In this document: in pieces, positions 1-7,623 of the stretch
How the letters are laid out: every line of letters starts with the position of its first letter
How positions within the stretch are numbered: the stretch's first letter is position 1
From: Lachnospiraceae bacterium
GTDB lineage: Bacteria > Bacillota > Clostridia > Lachnospirales > Lachnospiraceae
Direction of reading: 5' to 3'
DNA length: 64,000 nucleotides
Assembly (NCBI GenBank): GCA_017456585.1
Contig: JAFTJD010000046.1
Location: forward strand, 1 to 64,000
The notes under the pieces: model-generated
What the model saw: only the letters and a program-made list of their open reading frames with translations
Told to the model about the DNA's origin: nothing
Database searches by the model: none
Translations under genes and position numbers: made by a program

Positions 1-710
1 TATTCATATTTATTATTTTGATGCCGCTTCTTACCATGCGTATTATGTCAGAGGAGAGACGTAATAAGACAGACCAGCTTCTTTTGACAGCACCAGTTTC
101 GGTAGGCGCGATAGTTGTAGGCAAGTATCTTGCTATGCTTACAGTATTCCTTGTACCTGTTATAGTAGTAGCATTTTATCCGCTTATACTTGCACAGTAT
201 GGTGAGGTTCATATGGAATCTTCATATCTTGCAGTATTTGCTTACTTTATCGTGGGAGCTTCATTTATAGCAGTTGGTTTATTTATATCATCTATTACAG
301 AGAGCCAGATTATTGCTGCCGTATTATCATTTGCAGCGTTATTCGTTTCATATCTTAGTGAAGATATAGCAGAACTTGTATCTGCTACACCTCTCACATC
401 ACTTATCGGCTTATTTGTTTTATTGGCAGTAATGTGTAGTATATATTATCTTCTTACGCGTAATGCCATGGCAGCAGGTATAGCGTTTGGCGTAATAGGT
501 GTGGCGATGGTGATTCTGTTCATCGTTAAGAAGTCAATTTTTGAAGGTGTTTTGATTACTGTAATTTCAAGCTTTAGCTTGGTTTCATCAGCTAATAATC
601 TCATGACTATGGGTATGCTTGATTTAACAGAGGTAGTATATTATGTATCTGTTATCGCCTTCTTTATCTTCATTACTGTACAGTCGATACAGAAGAAGAG
701 ATGGAACTAG
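1..710 (+). CDS. ABC-2 type permease, GldF-like (5' end outside window)
   Basis: The reading frame is already open at position 3, so the gene begins before the window; a start near position 18 would be an artefact of the edge. About 235 residues are visible, with roughly six hydrophobic segments. The opening part, including MRIMSEERRNKTDQLLLTAP, matches the conserved cytoplasmic loop of ABC-2 permeases of the GldF/NosY type. The product is a membrane permease that would pair with an ATPase encoded upstream. The stop codon lies within the ribosome site of the next gene, a GldG-like protein, which supports one operon and one complex. The transported substrate is unknown. Confidence 0.85.
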   Translation, partial: FIFIILMPLLTMRIMSEERRNKTDQLLLTAPVSVGAIVVGKYLAMLTVFLVPVIVVAFYPLILAQYGEVHMESSYLAVFAYFIVGASFIAVGLFISSITESQIIAAVLSFAALFVSYLSEDIAELVSATPLTSLIGLFVLLAVMCSIYYLLTRNAMAAGIAFGVIGVAMVILFIVKKSIFEGVLITVISSFSLVSSANNLMTMGMLDLTEVVYYVSVIAFFIFITVQSIQKKRWN

Positions 711-721
711 GAGGTGCCAAG

Positions 722-2137
722 ATGAGTTCGAATAATAAATTTAAAAATAAAGCCTTTAAAAAGGGTACTTATAGTGTTGGTATGATATTCGCCGTATTGG
801 CAATTATAGTATTGATTAATATGCTTGTAAGAGAATTGCCGGCTAATATTACTAAACACGATTTTTCAAGTTCAAAATTATATACACTTACCGATACAAC
901 CAAGGAATTCCTTGCGACAATTGATAAAGATGTAAGTCTTTACCTTGTAGCCGCACAGGGTTCAGAGGATGCTAATCTTTATGAGATGCTTGATAAATAT
1001 GCAGCTTCATCCAAGCATGTTAAATTCGAGCAGGTTGACCCGATTCTTCATCCGGATTTCGTAGCTAAGTATACAGAAGATATTTTATCTGCGAACAGTG
1101 TTATTGTAGATAGTGGTGTAAGAAATGCTATCGTTGATTATGAGGCTATGTCAACTACAGTACTTAATTATGATACTTACACTTATGACTATGCTTTTGA
1201 TGGTGAAGGTCTTGTAACAAGTGCAATTAACTATGTATTGACGGATGATGTTCCTGTTGTATATTTTACAAAAGGACATGGAGAAGAGCTTGTGAGCTCT
1301 AAGTTCGAGGGAATGATTACTAAAGCAAGCGTTAAGTTTGACAGCGTGAATGTTCTTGATAACAATGGTGTTCCGGAGGATTGTGATGTTCTCTTTATCT
1401 GCCCTATGGCCAATGATTTTACTGCTACAGAGGTAGAATTGATTATTGATTACCTTGAAAAGGGTGGTGCACTTATATTCGTTTCAGGTGCCATAACAGC
1501 AGAGCATCCTAACATTAATACATTGCTTGAGTATTATGGTTTGGAATTAACAGGCAGCTACGTTGTAGAGAATAATTCTAAGTATTATTTCCAGCAGAGC
1601 ATCTATCCAAGACCAATTAAGAAATCACATGCGATAACTAATTCACTTATCGCAAAGGGTACATCAGTACTTTTACCTATTTCACAGGGTATCGAGATAA
1701 GAGATGATAAGAGAAGCAGTGTTAATGTTACAGAATTACTTTTAACTTCAGATAATTCATTTGTAAAGATGAATGACAATGCAACCTTTGTTATGCAGGA
1801 TGGAGATATTCCGGGACCTGTGGCACTTGGTGTGGCGCTTGAAGAGTCTCATGACGGAGTGAAAACCAAGCTTGCTGTATACGGAAGTACATGGCTTATA
1901 AGTGATTCTGCGGATCAGGATGTTGCCGGTGGAAACTATGCTATGCTTATCAATACAATTAACTGGATGACTGATATTGATGCTAATATCACAATTCAGG
2001 CAAAACCTACTACAATCCAGCTTTTTGAAATGTCACAGGCAGATATTTACAAATGGATGATAATCCTTGTAGTTGTTATTCCGGTAGCATTTGTCGGAAC
2101 AGGATTCACAGTATGGTTTGTAAGGAGAAGAAAATAA
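722..2137 (+). CDS. GldG-like ABC transporter auxiliary membrane protein
   Basis: A 471-residue protein with one N-terminal membrane segment (about residues 18-38), a large external part and a C-terminal membrane segment ending in positive residues (WFVRRRK). The central region (DVLFICPMANDFTATEVELI, then a segment like GGALIFVSG) looks like the GATase-like fold of GldG / ABC_transp_aux proteins. ATG 722 was chosen over an in-frame ATG at 701 because AGGAGGTG at 708-715 sits just before it and overlaps the stop of the permease. The gene ends in TAATG, shared with the start of the next gene. Such proteins accompany GldF permeases; outside gliding bacteria the cargo is unknown. Confidence 0.8.
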   Translation: MSSNNKFKNKAFKKGTYSVGMIFAVLAIIVLINMLVRELPANITKHDFSSSKLYTLTDTTKEFLATIDKDVSLYLVAAQGSEDANLYEMLDKYAASSKHVKFEQVDPILHPDFVAKYTEDILSANSVIVDSGVRNAIVDYEAMSTTVLNYDTYTYDYAFDGEGLVTSAINYVLTDDVPVVYFTKGHGEELVSSKFEGMITKASVKFDSVNVLDNNGVPEDCDVLFICPMANDFTATEVELIIDYLEKGGALIFVSGAITAEHPNINTLLEYYGLELTGSYVVENNSKYYFQQSIYPRPIKKSHAITNSLIAKGTSVLLPISQGIEIRDDKRSSVNVTELLLTSDNSFVKMNDNATFVMQDGDIPGPVALGVALEESHDGVKTKLAVYGSTWLISDSADQDVAGGNYAMLINTINWMTDIDANITIQAKPTTIQLFEMSQADIYKWMIILVVVIPVAFVGTGFTVWFVRRRK

Positions 2138-3606
2138 TGAAGAACAAGAAGTTTTTGTTACTTATGGCAATAGTTGTATGCGCACTTGTGGCGGGGTACT
2201 TTATTGTTAAGGCTATTCCTTCCAACGACAATACTACGGGAGAAACTACTTCGACCGATACTACGGAAGCAGCTAAACCAACGATACCTCTTATAGAAGA
2301 GAACTATGAGAATGTTGTAAAGATAAGACTCATTAACGAGTATGGTGATGAGATATACTTTAAGAATGAAGAAGGAACCTGGGTTTCTGACAGAGACTTA
2401 ACGGCTTACCTTAATCCTGAGATTCTTAATCGTATGGCAATATATGGCTCATCATTGTTTGGAATTACTAAAGTAGAAGACGGGGAGAATAACCTTGCAC
2501 TCTTTGGCCTTGATAATCCGGCATATACTGTTACATTGACATATAATGATGATAAAACAGTTACCTTTAACATTGGGGATAAGAATCTGGTTACTGAAGA
2601 ATATTATTTCATGAGAGAAGGGCTTGAAGGTGTATATACTGTTACTAAGGCCTTCCCGGGATACTATAATTTCGGTTTCGAAGATATTAGAATGTACGAG
2701 GATATTAGAATTCCGACAGAAACCCCACAGCTTCAGGAGATGGCGATCGGCTATGGTGATCAGAAATGGCACATAAAGCGATTTGATGAAGGTAGTGTGC
2801 ATGATGTGTCAGGTGTTAGAGCTTGGTTTATGCTTGACCTTTTCGAACACGAGACTGCGATTGACACAACTAATCTTGAGGCACTTCAGACGTGGTTTAC
2901 CGTACTTGGTTTAGACATTTGTGATATTTACAAGGCTACAGCAGAACAGCTTGAAACTTACGGACTTGCTGACGGTAAGGAAAAGGGCTATCTCTATTAT
3001 CGCTTCGCTGATGCTGATGATACTAATATAGAGTATGAAGAAAAGATTTGGCTTGGTAATAAAACGGAAGACGGTGAATACTATTACGTAAAGCCTGACG
3101 GAAGAAGCGGCGTATACAGAATGTTGGCGAAGAATATAGATGCCCTGCTTGTATATGAGGAAGAGGATCTTCTGCAGAAATATATAAGTGTTATCAACAT
3201 CGATACGATAGAGAGCTACTCAATTAAGTCTAAAGATTTGTCTTATGAGGCTACAGTACAGAAGACAGGTACTAATGATGCACCGGTATATAGACATTAT
3301 AATAATGGCAAAATCCTTGATAAGGCAGCTGCCGGCAGCTTCTATGCAGATTTAATCGGTATATATGCGGAGAAAGGTTATGTAGCGAAGGAAGATGCAA
3401 CAGGTGAAGAAGTATTAAAGATTACATTTAATCGTAATACAGAGATTATGCCTGTGTATGAGGTTACATTCTATGAATATTCCGTAAGCTATTATACAGT
3501 TGCTGTTAACGGACAGGTTTCGTACCTTATTAATGCGAGAGATTTTAAGAGCTTGCAGGAGACAATTACAGCATTTGTAGCGAATATACCATACTCAAAT
3601 GAATAA
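2137..3606 (+). CDS. DUF4340 domain-containing exported membrane-anchored protein
   Basis: A 489-residue protein with an N-terminal membrane anchor (KNKKFLLLMAIVVCALVAGY), a Thr/Glu-rich linker, and a long soluble domain with tandem DUF4340-like segments (EEGTWVSDRDLTAYLNPEIL near residue 75; similar blocks later). DUF4340 proteins are usually encoded directly behind GldG-like genes, as here, and are thought to form the external part of that ABC complex; the function is unproven. The start ATG overlaps the preceding stop (TAATG), so translation is probably coupled. A strong hairpin terminator follows at 3629-3664. Confidence 0.8.
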   Translation: MKNKKFLLLMAIVVCALVAGYFIVKAIPSNDNTTGETTSTDTTEAAKPTIPLIEENYENVVKIRLINEYGDEIYFKNEEGTWVSDRDLTAYLNPEILNRMAIYGSSLFGITKVEDGENNLALFGLDNPAYTVTLTYNDDKTVTFNIGDKNLVTEEYYFMREGLEGVYTVTKAFPGYYNFGFEDIRMYEDIRIPTETPQLQEMAIGYGDQKWHIKRFDEGSVHDVSGVRAWFMLDLFEHETAIDTTNLEALQTWFTVLGLDICDIYKATAEQLETYGLADGKEKGYLYYRFADADDTNIEYEEKIWLGNKTEDGEYYYVKPDGRSGVYRMLAKNIDALLVYEEEDLLQKYISVINIDTIESYSIKSKDLSYEATVQKTGTNDAPVYRHYNNGKILDKAAAGSFYADLIGIYAEKGYVAKEDATGEEVLKITFNRNTEIMPVYEVTFYEYSVSYYTVAVNGQVSYLINARDFKSLQETITAFVANIPYSNE

Positions 3607-3628
3607 AAAATTTTAATATGCACATATT

Positions 3629-3664
3629 AATGGCAAAGGGCATGGCTCTTTGCCATTTTTATTA
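3629..3664 (+). terminator. Rho-independent terminator of the GldFG/DUF4340 operon
   Basis: A perfect 10-bp stem (AATGGCAAAG at 3629-3638 with CTTTGCCATT at 3648-3657), a 9-nt loop and a T-rich tail. It lies 22 bp after the DUF4340 stop and just ahead of the ribosome site of the lipoprotein gene. Confidence 0.8.
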
Positions 3665-3683
3665 TGTAAAGGAGAATACTGAT

Positions 3684-4007
3684 ATGAAAAAAATCAAAAC
3701 GCTTGTACTTGTTGTGTCAGCAGTATTGGCTATTGGTCTTTTAGCAGGCTGCGGCTGCGGAACTCCTATGGAGGATGAGACATCTGATACAACTTCAGAG
3801 ACTCAGACGACAGAAAGAGATACTACAGAAAGAAACACTACGGCGAATACCACAGCAAATACTACAACCAATCCTACAACAGATGGTGGTCTTATTGACG
3901 ATATCGGTGATATGGGTGAGGATGTAATAGATGGCGCTGAGGATATCGGAAACGATATTGGAAATGAGATTAATCAGGATGCGAACAACGCACGTAGCAG
4001 ACGCTAA
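3684..4007 (+). CDS. Small Thr-rich lipoprotein
   Basis: A 107-residue protein. It starts with KK and a hydrophobic stretch, and has a lipobox (LLAGC) with the acceptor cysteine at residue 23, so it should be an acylated surface lipoprotein. The mature part is low in complexity: a Thr/Asn/Glu-rich segment (TTERDTTERNTTANTTANTT), typical of a flexible spacer, followed by acidic Gly/Asp/Ile repeats (DDIGDMGEDVIDGAEDIGND). No catalytic domain is visible. The start at 3684 is supported by AAAGGAGA at 3668-3675. It lies after the terminator of the previous operon and may be read through at a low level or have its own promoter. Function unknown. Confidence 0.7.
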   Translation: MKKIKTLVLVVSAVLAIGLLAGCGCGTPMEDETSDTTSETQTTERDTTERNTTANTTANTTTNPTTDGGLIDDIGDMGEDVIDGAEDIGNDIGNEINQDANNARSRR

Positions 4008-4116
4008 TATTTAATATTATTGTCCTGACTGCTGATATCAGGGTCCAAGGTAAAAGTCTTATCATATAAGTATTAATGTTTCTTTGACCTTTTGACCCTG
4101 ACATCATGTACATATT

Positions 4117-4145
4117 TTAACAAAAACATCTTAAGTGCATATAAT
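4117..4145 (+). promoter_or_regulatory. Sigma-A type promoter for the amidase gene
   Basis: TTAACA (4117-4122), a 17-bp spacer, and a perfect TATAAT (4140-4145), 27 bp before the amidase start. Confidence 0.65.
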
Positions 4146-4172
4146 AAACAAAAAGATATAGAGGAATGAACT

Positions 4173-4988
4173 ATGGCAAGAATCGTTATTGATCCGGGGC
4201 ATGGTGGTAGTGACTCGGGAGCAGTGTACGAAGGACGAAGAGAAAAAGATGATAATCTGAGATTAGCACTCAGGGTAGGAGAGATATTAGAGAACAACGG
4301 AGCAGATATCGTATATACAAGAACGACAGATGTATATAACACTCCTTTTGAGAAAGCAATGATGGGTAATAATGCTGATGCAGATTATTTTATCTCATTC
4401 CATAGAAATGCTTTGCCGACACCTAATACCGGAACAGGTATTGAAACGTTAGTGTTCAGTAATCAAGGAGAAGCGGCAAATATTGCGAGTAGCATTAATG
4501 CAGAGCTTGCGGAACTTGGTTTTACGGACAGAGGTGTTATTGAGAGACCTAATTTGGTTGTACTTAGAAGGACTAGAATGCCGGCTGTTCTTGTAGAGGC
4601 AGGATTCATAGATAATGAAGCAGACAATGCTAAGTTTGATGCTGAATTTGAACAAATAGCACAGGCGATAGCTGACGGAATATTAAACAGTGTTAATGTA
4701 GCATCGACAAGCGCAATGGTGTATGATTTGCCATTTCCACCCGGCAGACCATGCATGCCATTATTCAGAATCCAGGTAGCGGCATATATTAATTATAATA
4801 ATGCAGCGGCAACACTTGATAACCTTCTTGCACAGAATCTTCCGGCATTTATCATACGTGAAGATGAGCTATATAAGGTTCAGGTAGGTGCATATGAAAT
4901 CCTCGATAACGCAATCAGGATGGAAAGAAGATTAAGAGAGGCCGGCTATAATACTTTTATTGTCAGTGGATGTCAGGGGCGTCTCTAA
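4173..4988 (+). CDS. N-acetylmuramoyl-L-alanine amidase (Amidase_3) with C-terminal SPOR domain
   Basis: A 271-residue protein. Residues 1-175 are an Amidase_3 zinc hydrolase that cuts the amide bond between muramic acid and the peptide of peptidoglycan. The zinc and catalytic residues are in place: DPGHGG (His10), Glu24, SFHRNA, and VEAGFIDN. Residues about 195-265 form a SPOR-like domain (RIQVAAY, then YKVQVGAY), which binds peptidoglycan. There is no signal peptide: the protein begins directly at the first beta strand (MARIVIDPGHGG). This layout resembles CwlC, the mother-cell lysis amidase of Bacillus, but a lysin released by another route is also possible. It has its own promoter, and its 3' end overlaps the convergent AraC gene by 26 bp. 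Confidence 0.85.
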   Translation: MARIVIDPGHGGSDSGAVYEGRREKDDNLRLALRVGEILENNGADIVYTRTTDVYNTPFEKAMMGNNADADYFISFHRNALPTPNTGTGIETLVFSNQGEAANIASSINAELAELGFTDRGVIERPNLVVLRRTRMPAVLVEAGFIDNEADNAKFDAEFEQIAQAIADGILNSVNVASTSAMVYDLPFPPGRPCMPLFRIQVAAYINYNNAAATLDNLLAQNLPAFIIREDELYKVQVGAYEILDNAIRMERRLREAGYNTFIVSGCQGRL

Positions 4989-5823
4989 ACTTTCTGGGAG
5001 AGACACCATAATATTTGCGAAACGAGGTGGAAAAATGTTCGGGTGAAGAATAACCAAGTATTTCTGATATGGTAGATATGCTTTTGGTTTTATCCCCTAA
5101 CAATATGGCAGCGGCAGACATTTTTGCTTCTGCCTTTTTTTCTTGGAAAGATTTGTTATAGTATTCTTTAAGAAGTCGTTCGGTCTGTCTTGGACTTAAG
5201 CTTAATCTTTCTGAGAGAGTGGTAAGTGAAAGCGAATCGTATTCATATAAGAAATACTCCTCTATTATTCTGGATTTGTTATCAGTAACGCCGATAACAT
5301 TAATATTTTCATTAGAAATCAGGACTTGCTCGTAATTACGGACAAGTTTGATTAGTATAGTTGACAGCAGGAGCTCCGCGTGTGTTATATAACCTATATA
5401 TTTATGTTCAAGCTCGTTGAATACCTGCTTCATTGTGCTGTTTATATCATGGGAATCCTCTCCAAACCAGAAGTCTTTGTTTAAGAAGGCATGAATAATC
5501 GGAGAGAGCTTCTTCTGAGAAGGAAGCTTGGGCATACGAAGATATATGCAGTACTCGACCATGGGATTATCGGCATCAGGAAACTGTGCATGCTCAACGT
5601 GGGGACCTGTGACAAACAGTGTGTTGGGCGTGATGTCGTATGATTTACCATTCGAGATAAGCTTGCCATATCCGTATGGAATATAGTGTATCTCCCAACA
5701 GTTATTACCGTGACTATGTGAAGGGATGGTCTGAGTAAAACGCTCTGATATCAGGTTGAGGATATCTATGGTTATATTATCGACAGTCAGTGTTAATCCG
5801 AGATTCTCATAGGAAGTTTTCAT
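4963..5823 (-). CDS. AraC family transcriptional regulator with N-terminal cupin
   Basis: A 286-residue protein. The N-terminal half is a cupin-like sensing domain (HSHGNNCWEIHYIPYGYGKL, then ITPNTLFVTGPHVEH), which in this family binds a sugar. The C-terminal 100 residues carry the two AraC helix-turn-helix motifs (LSLTTLSERLSLSPRQTERL and ISEILGYSSPEHFSTSFRKY). It is transcribed away from the GH29 fucosidase gene and shares a 230-bp divergent control region with it. The likely role, by position only, is sugar-dependent control of the fucoside cluster. Its 3' end overlaps the end of the amidase gene. Confidence 0.85.
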   Translation of the reverse strand: MKTSYENLGLTLTVDNITIDILNLISERFTQTIPSHSHGNNCWEIHYIPYGYGKLISNGKSYDITPNTLFVTGPHVEHAQFPDADNPMVEYCIYLRMPKLPSQKKLSPIIHAFLNKDFWFGEDSHDINSTMKQVFNELEHKYIGYITHAELLLSTILIKLVRNYEQVLISNENINVIGVTDNKSRIIEEYFLYEYDSLSLTTLSERLSLSPRQTERLLKEYYNKSFQEKKAEAKMSAAAILLGDKTKSISTISEILGYSSPEHFSTSFRKYYGVSPRKFRDAPDIH

Positions 5824-5913
5824 GTGAAGGCTCCTTTGCAGATATTTATAATATCATATCACATAATCTATAAAAATACGACATGTTTTAGGAAGAAAAG
5901 ACAGAAATATCTC

Positions 5914-5941
5914 TTAAATAAATATATTCACGAGTTATAAT
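5914..5941 (+). promoter_or_regulatory. Candidate promoter of the fucosidase cluster
   Basis: A perfect TATAAT at 5936-5941 with a weak TTAAAT 16 bp upstream, in the divergent region between the AraC gene and GH29. A weak -35 would fit a gene that needs an activator. Confidence 0.4.
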
Positions 5942-6054
5942 ATAGTATATTAGGTTTGTTTGTTGCGCGCACAATACCTTGCCAGCAAAGCACTTAGGAA
6001 TTAAATGTTTCGCAAATGTTAACTATGAGTATAACAAGGAGGGTTACAACTGTT

Positions 6055-7533
6055 ATGTACGATATGAAACCATATTTAGAGGAAATTGAGAAGGTAATAG
6101 CGAAGGGACCGTTTAAGGATACATGGGAATCCTTGTCTAAATATAATGTGCCTGAATGGTACAGAAAGGTGAAGTTTGGAATTTTTATACATTGGGGCGT
6201 GTATAGTGTACCTGCTTTTGGGAGTGAATGGTATTCTCGTAATATGTATATTAAGGACTCCAAAGAATATAATCATCACATAGAGACATACGGACCACAT
6301 GACAAGTTCGGATATAAGGATTTTATACCGATGTTTAAGGCGGAACATTTCGATGCAAAGGAATGGAGCGACCTTTTTAAAGAGGCAGGTGCGCAGTATG
6401 TAGTTCCGGTAGCAGAACACCACGATGGTTTCCAGATGTATAAGAGTGAAATGTCTGAGTGGAATGCCTATGAAAAAGGCCCTAAGAGAGACGTGCTTGG
6501 TGAGCTTGAAGCGGCATTTGGTGAAAATGGAATGGTAACAGGAGCGTCTACACACAGAGTGGAGCACTGGTTCTTTATGGGACATGGCAAGGAATTCGAA
6601 AGTGATGTAAAAGAGCCAATGGAGAGAGGAGACTTTTACTGGCCGGCTATGAAAGAGGCTGACCACATGGATGTTTTCTCTGAGCCTGTTCCTACTGAAG
6701 AATACCTTGAGGATTGGCTGGTAAGAACTTGTGAACTCATAGATAAATATCGTCCGAAAATATTATATTTTGACTGGTGGATACAGCATAGTGCGGTGAA
6801 ACCATACCTTAGAAAGCTAGCAGCGTATTACTATAACAGAGCCTATGAATGGGGCGAAGGTGTAGTAATTAATTATAAGCATGATGCATTTGTGTTCGGA
6901 AGTGCAGTGCCGGATGTTGAGAGAGGACAGTTCTCCGAGATTAAGCCTTTTATATGGCAGACAGATACAGCTGCTGCGCTTAATTCATGGGGCTATACAG
7001 AGAATAACAGATATAAAAAATCAGAGGATATCATCTGTGACCTCGTTGATATCGTAAGTAAAAACGGTCGTTTGCTGCTTAATGTCGGACCAAGAGCTGA
7101 TGGAATAATTCCGGATGGTGATAAGCAGATACTTCGTGAGATAGGTGAGTGGCTTAAGGTAAACGGCGAAGCCATCTACGATACAGATGTATGGAGAACC
7201 TATGGCGAAGGCAGTGCTAAGATAGAGGAAGGACAGTTCACAGACCGAATAAAGAAGAACTTTACCTCTGAGGATATAAGATTTACGACCAAGAACGGAT
7301 ATGTCTATGCGACAGTTCTTAAAGGCAACGAAGAAGGTAAGTATGTTATTAAGTCGCTTGCACATAAAAAGGGCTCAACCGTATCGCAGTTTAGCGGAAT
7401 TATACAGGATGTTAAGCTGTTGGGTTATGACGGAGAACTTGCATGGGAGATGACGGAAGAAGCTCTTATTATTAATGTTAAGAATGAGCATAATATAGGA
7501 ACACCTATTGTGTTTAAAGTGACTATTAATTAG
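6055..7533 (+). CDS. Alpha-L-fucosidase, GH29
   Basis: A 492-residue enzyme without signal peptide, therefore cytoplasmic. GH29 hydrolyses terminal alpha-L-fucose by a retaining mechanism. Family marks are KFGIFIHWGVYSVPAFGSEW near residue 40, the AEHHDGF block, THRVEHW, and the nucleophile region YFDWW with Asp240. The ending fits a small C-terminal beta domain. ATG 6055 was chosen over ATG 6016 because AAGGAGGG at 6036-6043 stands before it. It is the first gene of a run of four same-strand genes (GH29, GH95, YczE-like, GH95-like), which suggests breakdown of fucosylated glycans such as xyloglucan, rhamnogalacturonan side chains or host glycans. Confidence 0.9.
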   Translation: MYDMKPYLEEIEKVIAKGPFKDTWESLSKYNVPEWYRKVKFGIFIHWGVYSVPAFGSEWYSRNMYIKDSKEYNHHIETYGPHDKFGYKDFIPMFKAEHFDAKEWSDLFKEAGAQYVVPVAEHHDGFQMYKSEMSEWNAYEKGPKRDVLGELEAAFGENGMVTGASTHRVEHWFFMGHGKEFESDVKEPMERGDFYWPAMKEADHMDVFSEPVPTEEYLEDWLVRTCELIDKYRPKILYFDWWIQHSAVKPYLRKLAAYYYNRAYEWGEGVVINYKHDAFVFGSAVPDVERGQFSEIKPFIWQTDTAAALNSWGYTENNRYKKSEDIICDLVDIVSKNGRLLLNVGPRADGIIPDGDKQILREIGEWLKVNGEAIYDTDVWRTYGEGSAKIEEGQFTDRIKKNFTSEDIRFTTKNGYVYATVLKGNEEGKYVIKSLAHKKGSTVSQFSGIIQDVKLLGYDGELAWEMTEEALIINVKNEHNIGTPIVFKVTIN

Positions 7534-7623
7534 TCGGATGTAAAATATAGCGCTGTAAGTAGCTTATGATGAGAATATAGAATGCATGGACATATATTGT
7601 CGAAGGAAAAGAGGAGGATTAGT

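Noticed and set aside
6076-6666. 196-residue minus-strand open frame opposite GH29
   Set aside because: It lies fully inside the GH29 gene with all catalytic motifs on the plus strand; its translation is low-complexity and lacks a ribosome site.
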